This document shows, one piece after another, positions 8,356 through 16,605 of a stretch of 64,000 nucleotides of DNA. The stretch is from the NCBI GenBank assembly GCA_050181465.1, contig JBFXDD010000003.1, forward strand, positions 161,296 through 225,295. Reading direction: 5' to 3'. This DNA is from JACRLW01 sp050181465. Its GTDB lineage: Bacteria; Planctomycetota; UBA1135; UBA2386. Position 1 is the first letter of the stretch. Every line of letters starts with the position of its first letter. A program made the position numbers and the translations under genes. The notes beneath the pieces are model-generated. The model did no database searches and was not told where the DNA came from. It worked only from the letters and a program-made list of their open reading frames with translations.

Positions 8356-10272
8356 TCAGCGCAGCAGTCGCTGATGGATGCCCAGCAGCGCGACCGCGAG
8401 CGCGGAGGGATCCGGGAGGATGCGGAATCCGGCACCACCGAACATCTGCGGCAGGTGCGAGCTGGTGCGGCGATCGATGGACAGGGCCAGCGTGGTGATG
8501 CGTTGCGCGTTCGCCTCCCGCTGCGCCTGCCGTACGTCGGCGATCCCGCGCGCGCCCTCGTAGTGATCGAGATCGGTCGGCTTGCAATCGCTGAGAAGGA
8601 TCAGGAGCCGCCGTTTGCTCGGAATGCCGGCCAGCAGAGTGGTGGCATGGCGGACGGCGGGACCGATCCGCGTGTAGCCGCGAGGCCGCAGACCGTAGAG
8701 CCGCTGCGGCAGTCGGTCCCAGCGCTCGTCCGGGCGCTTGAGGACTTCGAAGCGGCAGTCGCGCCGCGCGTGGCTGAAGAAGGCGGCCACGCCGACCGGC
8801 AGTCGCTCGCCGGCGAGCACCTCACTCAGGATCAGCATGGACTCGCGGGTCACGTCGAGCACACGCCGACCGTTGACCCAGGAGTCACTGGACAAACTCG
8901 TATCCAGAAGAATGTACGAGGCGACGTCGGAGTGATCCGGCCGACGCGCGACGTAGACCCGCCCCTCCGGCAGGCGCTCGGCCCGGCGCTCCGCGGCCAC
9001 GGTCGCGGCGCGGAAGTCGACCAGCGCATCGAGGTCCAGGTCGGTGCCGATCGGCTGCCGGCGCGCCAGAGCACGCGCCTCCTCGAAGCGTGCAAACTCC
9101 GCTCGCAGCTCGGTGATCTGCCGACGGTGACGCGCACACACCGCGCGCGCTGCAGACCTGGCGCTCGCCGCTTCTGCCTCCACGGCGAGACCGACCGCCA
9201 GTCGACACCAGTCATGTTGGTAGGCGCGCCGCCGGTGATCCCACTCGGGGTAGCGGAACTCACGGATCGTCGCCGATTCGTCGGCGACCAGATCGGGATG
9301 CTCCCCGAGCACCTCGAGATCGGCGTGGAACACCGACGCGGTGGCCTGTCGCGACCGTGTGACCCGCCGCAGGTCGAGTTCGTCGAGGGCCGCGCCGTGC
9401 TCGTCGAGCTCGTCGCTGCCGTCCATCGAGCGATTGCCGCCGGTCTGCTCCTCCACCGTCTTGACCTTCTCGAAGACGTGCGCGAGCGGGTTCTGCCCGT
9501 CGTCCTCGTCGTTTACCTCGACCACCTCGACCTTGCCCTTCGCCGCCGACGATCGCTCGGTGCCGTGCGGCAGCGCATCGGGATCGACCTGCGGCACCAC
9601 TCCTGCCGCAGGTTCGACGTCGACGATCGGCACCGGCAAGGGACCGAGCAGAACGAGCAGCTCCCGCGACACCCGCTCCGCCCCCCGCGCACCCTGCGAC
9701 GCCGCGAGGAAGCGACAGCGATCGAGACTCTCGACGGGCGGGTCCGAGTCGTTGAGCAGCGCCGTCGCCGCGGACTCGACGAGTGCCGCGGCCGCGGGAT
9801 CGTCGGCCCGATGCGAACCGAGCACCATGCCGGCAAGGTGATGCAGCGCGAGCGTTCCGCCGGGGTGATCGTGACGCAGCCGCCGCGCCATTCGCGCCCA
9901 CGCCGGTAGCGCGCGCAGGATGGTCGCGAGCGCGGCGGCTTCGTCGGTGCTGCTCGGACCGTCGAAGCAGCCCTCGTGCATGGCCGTCGCCGCCCACACG
10001 ATTCGCAGGCGATAGACCAAGGCGTTGTCCGCCGGATCGACGAAGAGTCCGATCGCGGTCGGCAGTGCCAGCTTGGTGCCGCGCACCTCGCCCACGCCGT
10101 CGGCGGCACTGACGGTCGCCGAGCCGTCCAGCAGCACCCGCGCGAGGTGTTCGAGTCGGATCCGCTCGGACAAGAGTCGCGCATGGTGCGCGGTGCGCTG
10201 CGCGAGCCGCTCCGCTTTGCGTCTGGTGAAGAAGCCGTGGATGCGCGCGAAGAGGGACTCGTCGAAGCCCAT
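8356..10272 (-). CDS. norD: NorD-like nitric oxide reductase maturation protein with VWA domain
   Basis: 638 aa, soluble. The C-terminal third is a von Willebrand A domain with an intact metal-ion-dependent adhesion site start (YILLDTSLSSDSW, DxSxS) and a downstream TTLALSID strand. The middle is acidic and low in complexity (EVVEVNDEDDGQNPLAHVFE). The N-terminal helical region (FTRRKAERLAQRTAHHARLL) fits NorD proteins. NorD works with the MoxR-type ATPase NorQ to insert non-heme iron FeB into NorB. It lies 6 nt after norQ in norCBQD, which strongly supports the assignment. There is a 100-nt gap to nirS downstream that could hold a nirS promoter; I see no convincing FNR/DNR box in it. Confidence 0.88.
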   Translation of the reverse strand: MGFDESLFARIHGFFTRRKAERLAQRTAHHARLLSERIRLEHLARVLLDGSATVSAADGVGEVRGTKLALPTAIGLFVDPADNALVYRLRIVWAATAMHEGCFDGPSSTDEAAALATILRALPAWARMARRLRHDHPGGTLALHHLAGMVLGSHRADDPAAAALVESAATALLNDSDPPVESLDRCRFLAASQGARGAERVSRELLVLLGPLPVPIVDVEPAAGVVPQVDPDALPHGTERSSAAKGKVEVVEVNDEDDGQNPLAHVFEKVKTVEEQTGGNRSMDGSDELDEHGAALDELDLRRVTRSRQATASVFHADLEVLGEHPDLVADESATIREFRYPEWDHRRRAYQHDWCRLAVGLAVEAEAASARSAARAVCARHRRQITELRAEFARFEEARALARRQPIGTDLDLDALVDFRAATVAAERRAERLPEGRVYVARRPDHSDVASYILLDTSLSSDSWVNGRRVLDVTRESMLILSEVLAGERLPVGVAAFFSHARRDCRFEVLKRPDERWDRLPQRLYGLRPRGYTRIGPAVRHATTLLAGIPSKRRLLILLSDCKPTDLDHYEGARGIADVRQAQREANAQRITTLALSIDRRTSSHLPQMFGGAGFRILPDPSALAVALLGIHQRLLR

Positions 10273-10278
10273 GGTCGT

Positions 10279-11076
10279 TCAGAACGCCATCGAGACGGCA
10301 TCGGTGAGCGCCGCGGCGACCTCGCGATCGTCGGTCAAGGCGTGGACGATCGCATGCTGCGCCGCGACGCGCGCCGGCAGTCCCGCGGCGATCAACCGCG
10401 CCGCCGCGACCAACAGTCGCGTGGAGACCGTCTCGCGCAGCCCGAGCTCGGCGAGGCCGCGCACCTTGTGCGCAAAGGCGACGAGCCGTTTGGCGGTCGC
10501 GGTGTCGATGCCGGTCTCCGCGGCAACGATCTCCGCTTCGATCGCAGCCGACGGCCAGTCGAAGTCGATGCTGACGAAGCGGTGGCGCGTCGACGGCTTC
10601 ATCTCCCGCAGACCGCCCTGGTAGCCGGGATTGAAGCTGCACACCAACAGGAAGCCGTCGCTTGCAACGACGCTCTCATTGCGCCGATCGAGGTGGAGAC
10701 TGCGCCGATGGTCGGCGAGCGGATGGATCACGACGAGCACGTCGTCGCGCGCTTCCGCGATCTCGTCGAGGTAGAGGATCGCCCCGGCGCGCGCCGCGCG
10801 CGTCGCCGGACCGTCCTCCCAGCGGGTGTCGCCGCCCACCAGGAGAAATCGCCCCAGCAGGTCGACGGCGGAGGTCTCTTCGTTGCACGCCACGGTCACG
10901 AGCGGACGCCCCAGCTCTGCCGCCATCGCTTCCACGAAGCGGGTCTTGCCGCAGCCGGTCGGTCCCTTCAGAAGGACCGGCAATCGGCTGCGATCGGCGG
11001 CGAGGAACACGTCGCGCTCCCGCCCTACCACTCTGTAGTAGGGCAGCGCGTCGGGGCCCTTCGTGACCGGTGTCAT
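10279..11076 (-). CDS. norQ: NorQ/CbbQ-type MoxR AAA+ ATPase for nitric oxide reductase maturation
   Basis: 265 aa. Walker A is GPTGCGKT (38-45), Walker B ILYLDEIAEA, followed by the sensor segment LLVCSFNPGYQGG characteristic of the CbbQ/NirQ/NorQ branch. The C-terminal lid contains RETVSTRLLVAAARLI. With NorD it is needed to activate NO reductase by FeB insertion. The start ATG overlaps the norB stop (ATGA) and the stop lies 6 nt ahead of norD, so the three products are probably made in step. Cytoplasmic. Confidence 0.93.
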   Translation of the reverse strand: MTPVTKGPDALPYYRVVGRERDVFLAADRSRLPVLLKGPTGCGKTRFVEAMAAELGRPLVTVACNEETSAVDLLGRFLLVGGDTRWEDGPATRAARAGAILYLDEIAEARDDVLVVIHPLADHRRSLHLDRRNESVVASDGFLLVCSFNPGYQGGLREMKPSTRHRFVSIDFDWPSAAIEAEIVAAETGIDTATAKRLVAFAHKVRGLAELGLRETVSTRLLVAAARLIAAGLPARVAAQHAIVHALTDDREVAAALTDAVSMAF

Positions 11077-12464
11077 GCGATGGCTCCACCAGGTGCACCA
11101 CTTTGCGCATCGCTGGGACGAGTCTCGGCCTCGGCCTCGGTCACGACCTCACCCACCGGCTTGCCGTAGCGGATGAACTGCACGATGTAGGCGATGATGC
11201 CGGCAGCGAAGAGGGTCGCCGCGAGCACGACGCCGAGGAAGTGCACTTCGAGCTCCTCTTGCACATTGAGGAAGTCGAGGCCGACCTTGCGCTCGAGGTA
11301 GACCTGGCTCACCCCGGCGACGGCGAACGCCAGCGTCATGCTGACCATGCCGATGTTCGAGGTCCAGAACGCGAAGACCGACAGCGGCGTGTCGTAGAGC
11401 TTGCGCCCGGTCAACTGCGGCAGCGCATACGAGATGATCGCCAGGACCAGCATCGCATACGCACCCCAGAACGCCATGTGGCCGTGCATCGCGGTCACCA
11501 GCGTGCCGTGCGTATACATGTTCACCTGCGGGAGGGTGTGCGCGAAGCCCAGGAAGCCGGCGCCGACGAAGGACATGATCGAGCAACCGATCGTCCAGGC
11601 GAGCGCGTTGCGGTTGGGATGTGCGCGACCGCCCTTGCGACTCATCGCGATCGCATAGATCGCCATGCCGAGGAAGGCCAGCGGTTCGAGCGCGCTGAAG
11701 ATGCCGCCGATCATCAGCCAGTAGCGCGGGGTCCCGATGTAGTAGTAGTGGTGTCCGGTGCCGAGAATGCCCGACAGGAAGGTGAGGCCGACGATCACGT
11801 ACAACCACTTCTCGATCAGCTCGCGGTCGACACCGGTGAGCTTGATGAGGAGGAATGCGAGGATCCCGCCCATGATGAGTTCCCACACGCCTTCGACCCA
11901 CAGATGGACCACCCACCAGCGCCAATACGAGTCCAGCGTCTGGTTGTCGGTGGGGATGAGTCCCGGCAGGTAGAGCAAGGCCGCCATCAGCAGGCCGAAG
12001 AACAGCACACAGCTCGTCGTCGTGATGCGCGGGCTCTTCCACATGGTCAACGCGATGTTGCCGATGAAGAGCAGTACGTTGACGACCACCAGCCAGTCGA
12101 GTGGACGCGGGATCTCGAGGAACTTGCGACCCTCCCACCACTGGAAGTGGAAGCCGATCACCGCGACGACACCGACCACGATCAGCGACACGAGCTGCAC
12201 CCAGGCCGCCTTCACGCTGTGTAGTTCCCGGCCCACTTCTTCGGGAACGATGTAGTAAGCGGCACCCATGAAGCCGCAGAGAAGCCACACGACCAACAGG
12301 TTGGTGTGCGTGGCGCGCGCGACATGGAACGGGATGACCGAGTGCAGGCCGTCATACCCCATGTGGGCGAATCCCATGATGAAGCCGTAGACGAGCTGCA
12401 GGGCCAGAAGCAGCATGCTGGTCGCGAAGAACCAGTAGGCAACGCGTTGCGATTCGTATCTCAT
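11073..12464 (-). CDS. norB: Cytochrome c-dependent nitric oxide reductase, catalytic subunit NorB
   Basis: 463 aa with about 12 membrane helices. It reduces two NO to N2O at a heme b3/FeB site. All expected ligands are present: low-spin heme His53 (RATHTN) and His329, heme b3 His327 (AMHGHMAFWG), FeB ligands His187 (VVHLWVEGVWE), His238 and His239 (GTGHHYY), and the active-site Glu191. There is no N-terminal quinol-binding extension, so it is a cNOR that takes electrons from NorC. Both ends overlap neighbours by 4 nt (norC stop, norQ start). The C-terminal tail after residue 435 is cytoplasmic and poorly conserved. Confidence 0.96.
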   Translation of the reverse strand: MRYESQRVAYWFFATSMLLLALQLVYGFIMGFAHMGYDGLHSVIPFHVARATHTNLLVVWLLCGFMGAAYYIVPEEVGRELHSVKAAWVQLVSLIVVGVVAVIGFHFQWWEGRKFLEIPRPLDWLVVVNVLLFIGNIALTMWKSPRITTTSCVLFFGLLMAALLYLPGLIPTDNQTLDSYWRWWVVHLWVEGVWELIMGGILAFLLIKLTGVDRELIEKWLYVIVGLTFLSGILGTGHHYYYIGTPRYWLMIGGIFSALEPLAFLGMAIYAIAMSRKGGRAHPNRNALAWTIGCSIMSFVGAGFLGFAHTLPQVNMYTHGTLVTAMHGHMAFWGAYAMLVLAIISYALPQLTGRKLYDTPLSVFAFWTSNIGMVSMTLAFAVAGVSQVYLERKVGLDFLNVQEELEVHFLGVVLAATLFAAGIIAYIVQFIRYGKPVGEVVTEAEAETRPSDAQSGAPGGAIA

Positions 12465-13192
12465 CGTCCTTCACCTCCCGCCGAGGGAGTCTTGGCTTCG
12501 AGCTGTTGGAGGAACGCGACCAGTTCGGTGATGTCGTTCTCCGTCAGCGGCAACTTGGGCATCTTTGAGTCGGGCTTCACCGCCGTCGGGTCGGTGAGCC
12601 AGCGGTGGATGAAGTCGGCGCTCAGCCGCGACCCGACGCCGTCGAGCGCGGGACCGACCACGCCCCCTTGTCCGCCGAGCGCGTGGCAGGCCACGCAGAG
12701 TTGGTTGAAGACCAGCGGTCGATCGTCCTGACGGACCACAGCACCGTCGCCCGCACCGAGGGGCGCCACGATGCGCGACAGATCCGGCTCTGGCGGGAAC
12801 CCATTGAGGTCCATGCCGCCGATCCACTCGAAGAACGCGACCAGATCGCCGATCTCGGTCTCGGTGAAGTCGTACTTCTGCATCTTGCGCCGACCCGGGT
12901 ACATCGCCTCGGGGTCGCGCAACATCGCCGCGATGAACTGCGGACCTCGACGTCGATAGACCTGGGTCAGCTCGGGGGCGTAGTAGGCGCCCTCGCCGAG
13001 CAGGGTGTGGCAACCCATACAGTTGCTCCGGTCCCACAGGTGCTTGCCGCGCACGACGGCCGGCGTCATCGCCGACTCGCGCGTCTGCTCGGGGATCCGG
13101 CGCAGGGTATCGAGGGTGAGGAGAACGAAGGCGCCGAAGCAGAGCGCCGTCCCGACGAGGAAGAATCTCCGTGCCGCTGACTTGGAGAGCAT
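12461..13192 (-). CDS. norC: Nitric oxide reductase cytochrome c subunit NorC with an extra C-terminal heme domain
   Basis: 243 aa; usual NorC is about 150 aa with one heme. A single N-terminal helix (FFLVGTALCFGAFVLLTLDT) anchors the protein. The first heme domain has DRSNCMGCHTLLGEGAYYAP, the canonical NorC signature, with a likely Met ligand in RKMQKYDFTETEIG. A second cytochrome c domain follows (CVACHALGGQGG, Met in SKMPKLPLTENDI), giving two hemes facing the periplasm. The extra domain may be a built-in electron entry point. The ATG at 13192 is followed by the membrane segment and its stop overlaps the norB start. It is the first nor gene; the region upstream holds an inverted repeat. 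Confidence 0.92.
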   Translation of the reverse strand: MLSKSAARRFFLVGTALCFGAFVLLTLDTLRRIPEQTRESAMTPAVVRGKHLWDRSNCMGCHTLLGEGAYYAPELTQVYRRRGPQFIAAMLRDPEAMYPGRRKMQKYDFTETEIGDLVAFFEWIGGMDLNGFPPEPDLSRIVAPLGAGDGAVVRQDDRPLVFNQLCVACHALGGQGGVVGPALDGVGSRLSADFIHRWLTDPTAVKPDSKMPKLPLTENDITELVAFLQQLEAKTPSAGGEGR

Positions 13193-13223
13193 GGTCGTGG
13201 CTCGAACGTGATCGAGACCCCTG

Positions 13224-13241
13224 GGAAGTCAGAGGACTTCC
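13224..13241. promoter_or_regulatory. Short perfect inverted repeat upstream of norC
   Basis: GGAAGTC and GACTTCC form a perfect 7-bp inverted repeat around a 4-nt loop (AGAG), 32-49 nt before the norC start. It may be an operator or an RNA hairpin in the norC leader. It does not match the FNR/DNR consensus TTGAT-N4-ATCAA. A weak palindrome (TCGAT-N4-TTCGA, 13203-13216) lies closer to the start. Function not shown. Confidence 0.35.
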
Positions 13242-13330
13242 GGGTCTTCCGAATGGCAACCACCAGGCCGTGGGGTTCTTTCAGAAGACTTCGGAATCCA
13301 CGAAGTCGTCGTTTCCGGTGCGTGCCGGGG

Positions 13331-13360
13331 CCGGGACCGGGACCGGGACCGGGACCGGGA
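13331..13360. repeat. Hexanucleotide tandem repeat, five perfect CCGGGA units
   Basis: Five exact CCGGGA copies run from 13331 to 13360, with degenerate copies CCGGGG just before and CCGAGC just after. The array sits 5 nt beyond the stop codon of the SGNH hydrolase gene and upstream of norC, outside any reading frame I believe. Such arrays are prone to slippage. Confidence 0.85.
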
Positions 13361-13365
13361 CCGAG

Positions 13366-14802
13366 CTACTCGCGGAGCAGCATCGCCGCGAAGTCGGTCA
13401 GCGCCGGCTCCGCCATCTGCTGGGCGCGTTCGTTGCCGTGGTAGTCGGCGGGGCAGATCCACAGCTCGGCGGTCGTCGCCACCTGGCCGGCGAAGGTCGG
13501 CAGCAGGTCGAGGACCGGTACTCCGATCGAGCCGCAATAGTCGGTCAACTCGCGATGCATCCGCGCGAAGGGGTAGTGCTCGCCGTGCCCAAGACCCTGG
13601 AACAAGGGCCAGACGACCACGCCCAGCTTCACCCCGCGCGCCGCACACAGTCGCGCCGCGCGCTCGAGCGCACGCTGCGGACCGCCGCCCGCCCACAGCG
13701 CGGCGCGACCGATCGAGTTGGGCGGCTCGGCGCGGGCGAAGATCGGGTAGTCAGATTCCGGCAGCGCGAGGAGCTCACCCACCAGATCACGACTCGGGTC
13801 GACTTGGAGCGTGGCCGAAAGCGCATAGCTCTGGAGCAGGGAACGCAGGATGCGCGAGTGTTGGAGCAGCCACGGCAGCGGACTCTGGTGCGCGAGCGCG
13901 TGGGTGGTCGGCAGCAGGTCGTTGAGGCAGACGGTGAGGATCACCGCGTCGGGCTCGAAGGCGAAGAAGCGGTGCTCGAGGGCGGCGACATACTCGTCGA
14001 CCAGCATCGCTCCGGCAGCGCCGCAGTTCAGCGTGCGGATCGCGTCGTCGCGCTCTCGCAGTCGCCGCTCGACGAGCTGCGTCCAGCCGTCTTCGAACTT
14101 CACCCCCCACGCGAAGGTGAAGGAGTCGCCGACGCAGACGATGCGCCGCTGCCCGACCGGCTTGGGCTCGGCGACCTCCTCGCGGTCGCGAATGCCGGCC
14201 GCGTTCAGCCGCACCTCGACGCAGCCGCGATCGTCGAAGTAGCCGGCGCGGTCGGTGCCCGGCAGTCCCGTGTAGCAGATCCACCAGGTCACACCCGGCG
14301 ACCACCGAAAGCGCGGGCGCAAGCCGTGAATCGACACCGGAGTCGTCGCCGTTTCGGGGACGAGCGGTCGCTCGACCTTGATCGCGTGGTCCCCGTCGAT
14401 CGCGAGCGCCCAATACTCGCCGTCGTTCCTCGCCGAGCCGCGGATCCGGATCTGTTCGAGGCCCGCTTTGTCGATCCACGGCGACTTCGCCATCGCCGGT
14501 CCCTCCCAGCGAATCCACCCATCGGCGTGGAACTCCGGGCGGATAGCGAGTGCGAGTTCGCGTGCTGCGATCAACTCTGCCGCGTCAACCGGCTGCATCC
14601 AACCTTTCGCCAAGGCGGCCGAGGCCTCGGTCTCCTCGCCGTCGGGCCCGCGGAAGTACTGCCGATAGCGCACGTGCACCGTCTCGAGCGTGAGCTCCTC
14701 GCCGCGGAGCAGTCCGAACACCCACTCGCCGGTCAGAAAGGCAATGAGCAGGGCAACCAGGGCGACGAGCAGGCGCAGCCCAAGGTGAGCGAGGCGGGAC
14801 AT
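13366..14802 (-). CDS. Membrane-anchored SGNH/GDSL-type hydrolase
   Basis: 478 aa. An N-terminal transmembrane helix (LRLLVALVALLIAFLTGEWVF) is followed by a periplasmic region of about 200 residues of unknown fold. The hydrolase core then starts with RIVCVGDSFTFAWGV (block I, nucleophile Ser), continues with VILTVCLNDLLPTTHA (block III Asn) and ends with ICPADYHGNERAQQ (block V, Asp-x-x-His-like catalytic pair). SGNH enzymes hydrolyse or transfer esters such as acetyl groups on glycans or lipids. The gene lies 173 nt upstream of norC in the same direction, but the repeat array between them and unrelated function argue against a common operon. Substrate unknown. Confidence 0.8.
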   Translation of the reverse strand: MSRLAHLGLRLLVALVALLIAFLTGEWVFGLLRGEELTLETVHVRYRQYFRGPDGEETEASAALAKGWMQPVDAAELIAARELALAIRPEFHADGWIRWEGPAMAKSPWIDKAGLEQIRIRGSARNDGEYWALAIDGDHAIKVERPLVPETATTPVSIHGLRPRFRWSPGVTWWICYTGLPGTDRAGYFDDRGCVEVRLNAAGIRDREEVAEPKPVGQRRIVCVGDSFTFAWGVKFEDGWTQLVERRLRERDDAIRTLNCGAAGAMLVDEYVAALEHRFFAFEPDAVILTVCLNDLLPTTHALAHQSPLPWLLQHSRILRSLLQSYALSATLQVDPSRDLVGELLALPESDYPIFARAEPPNSIGRAALWAGGGPQRALERAARLCAARGVKLGVVVWPLFQGLGHGEHYPFARMHRELTDYCGSIGVPVLDLLPTFAGQVATTAELWICPADYHGNERAQQMAEPALTDFAAMLLRE

Positions 14803-14814
14803 CCGCGCATGCTA

Positions 14815-14964
14815 GCCCGGATGATTCGTGAACGTCGTCGCGGGTTCGCCGCAGGTCGATGTCCGGCAAGGAGCTGCGTCGGTCGGCGACCGGAGCGTAG
14901 CTGTAGCGACGCCGCCGGGCGCGACTTGCGGCCATCGCAGCAGACGTTCACGAGTAATCCGGGC
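14815..14964. mobile_element. MITE-like 150-bp element with ~29-bp imperfect terminal inverted repeats
   Basis: The left end (14815-14842, core TTCGTGAACGTC) and the right end read on the other strand (14964-14936, core CTCGTGAACGTC) both begin GCCCGGAT and share the CGTGAACGTC core, so the ends form imperfect inverted repeats of nearly 29 bp. No plausible protein is encoded. Related copies lie at 14972-15053 and 20576-20610. It may be a miniature transposable element or a paired REP-type sequence. Confidence 0.55.
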
Positions 14965-14971
14965 TGGCCCC

Positions 14972-15053
14972 GACGATCCGTGAACGTCGTCGCTAGATCG
15001 ACGCAGGTCGATACCACTCAAGGAGCTTCGTTCGGCGACGACCGAAACATGGT
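14972..15053 (+). repeat. Second direct copy of the left half of the 14.8-kb repeat
   Basis: From GACGATCCGTGAACGTCGTC onward the sequence follows the 14820-14896 segment: both have the GTGAACGTCGTCGC block, then CGCAGGTCGAT, then CAAGGAGCT, then a GGCGAC-ACCG ending. The identity is clear but imperfect and fades after about 80 nt. Confidence 0.55.
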
Positions 15054-15322
15054 CGTAGCCAGGCTGCCGGAGAGGAGCCGACGTAGCGACTCGGATCGAC
15101 CAGTGCGACAACCGGCCGCGCTGCCGCGAGTCCGGCGACTGGCTAGCGCGAACCGCTCGCAGCGAAGAACTCGAACTGCCGCTCGAAGAGCGCGGTCGAT
15201 CAGCGTCGGCAGCATGGTGAGCTCGGCGCTCGATGTCCGAACTGGTCTACACGCGGGCCTCGCCGGTTGGGTGTTCACGCAGGACGAGGCCCTGGCCTGC
15301 GCAGAGGATCTGATGCGTCGGT
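15054..15322. other. Noncoding stretch, no gene seen
   Basis: Between the repeats and the pip stop codon. Open frames here do not resemble proteins and have no recognisable start context. I see no terminator or structured RNA I would defend. Confidence 0.5.
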
Positions 15323-16300
15323 TCAGCGTGAGCAGCGCAACAGGTCGGGGCGGCCCTTGGCGGCGACGCGATCCATCGCATCGACGAGCTGCCGCGCGAT
15401 GCCCGGTTCGTGAGAGGAGTGACCGGCGTCGTCGACGATCACGTAACTCGCCTCGGGCCAGGCGCGGTGAAGGTCATCCGCGCCGACGAGCGGGCAGACG
15501 AGGTCGTAGCGGCCGTGCACGAGAAACGCAGGAATCGCACGCACGCGATCGATGTCGCGGAGCAGACGGTCGTCGGGTTCGAAGCGTTGATTGCGCAGGT
15601 AGTGAGCCTCGAGCCGCGCGAGGGCCCAACTCGTCGTGTCGTTGGTGAGCAGTTCGAGAAACTCGGGATTGGGCAGCAGCGTGCAGGCCGATCCCTCATA
15701 GGTCGCCCACGCGCGTGCGGCGGCGCGCGCCACCGTTTCGTCGGGGTCGTGGAAGAGTTTCCAATAGCCTTCGAGCAAGTCGCCGCGGAGCGGCGGCGGT
15801 AGATGTTCGGCGAAGGCACGCCACAGTTCGGGCGCGAGGTTGCGCAGACCGTAGAACCACCAGTCCACTTCCAGTTGGCGCAACAGCCAGATTCCGCGCA
15901 GACACAGCGAAAGCACTCGATCGGGATGACGTTGGGCGTAGTAGAGACCGAGTGTGCTGCCCCAGGAGCCGCCGAACACGTGCCAACGCTCGATGCCGAG
16001 CTGGGTGCGGATGCGTTCGAAGTCGGCGACCAGATCGTCGATGGTGTTCTCCCCCAGTTCGCCGAGCGGACGGCTGCGCCCCGCACCGCGTTGATCGACG
16101 AGCACGACACGAAACGCCTTCGGATCGAAGAACCGCCGATCCGTCGCCGAGCAGCCCGCCCCGGGACCGCCGTGCACGAACAGCACCGGCATCCCTTGCG
16201 GATCACCACACTGTTCGAAGTAGATCGTGTGCAGCGCGGACACCGCGAGGTGCTCGCTCGCGAACGGCTCGATCGGCGGATAGAGGCAAGGCGGGGTCAT
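15323..16300 (-). CDS. pip: Prolyl aminopeptidase (proline iminopeptidase)
   Basis: 325 aa from the ATG at 16300; in-frame sequence further upstream is Arg-rich and not part of the family. An alpha/beta-hydrolase that removes N-terminal proline from peptides. Signature elements are all present: PSxEPFASEHLAVS-like opening, HGGPGAG oxyanion loop, GGSWGSTLGLYYAQRHPD with the nucleophile Ser, VHGRYDLVCP with the acid Asp and DDAGHSSHEP with the catalytic His. The length fits the 310-330-aa bacterial family. It is divergent from the AHSA1-type gene, with ~300 nt between them. Cytoplasmic. Confidence 0.93.
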   Translation of the reverse strand: MTPPCLYPPIEPFASEHLAVSALHTIYFEQCGDPQGMPVLFVHGGPGAGCSATDRRFFDPKAFRVVLVDQRGAGRSRPLGELGENTIDDLVADFERIRTQLGIERWHVFGGSWGSTLGLYYAQRHPDRVLSLCLRGIWLLRQLEVDWWFYGLRNLAPELWRAFAEHLPPPLRGDLLEGYWKLFHDPDETVARAAARAWATYEGSACTLLPNPEFLELLTNDTTSWALARLEAHYLRNQRFEPDDRLLRDIDRVRAIPAFLVHGRYDLVCPLVGADDLHRAWPEASYVIVDDAGHSSHEPGIARQLVDAMDRVAAKGRPDLLRCSR

Positions 16301-16605
16301 GCGGCGTGATTGGACAGGGCGGCGACAGCTTCGCGACCGAAGAGTCCCGATCAAGTCGACAGACCTCCGCGCCACGGGTCGGGGTCCGGAGCTGCGATTG
16401 GTTGCGATGTCAGGACTTCCGTGCCCGCGGCAACGCAGGTGTGAGATTGCGAGCGGCTTCGAGCACGGCCTGACCGGCTCGAGCTTGCCCGCTTCTCGAC
16501 AGCGCGATCCAAGCCGCCGCCGCGAGCCGGACCCGGTGAACCGACGCATGGGATTGCTCCCGACGCTCTACTGTGGAGACTCCCTCGCCGCGCTCTACTA
16601 CCCCC

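Noticed and set aside
13171..15648. Very long open frame on the plus strand opposite norC and the SGNH hydrolase
   Set aside because: Arg-rich, low-information translation with no domain, antisense to two well-supported genes; a by-product of high GC codon bias.
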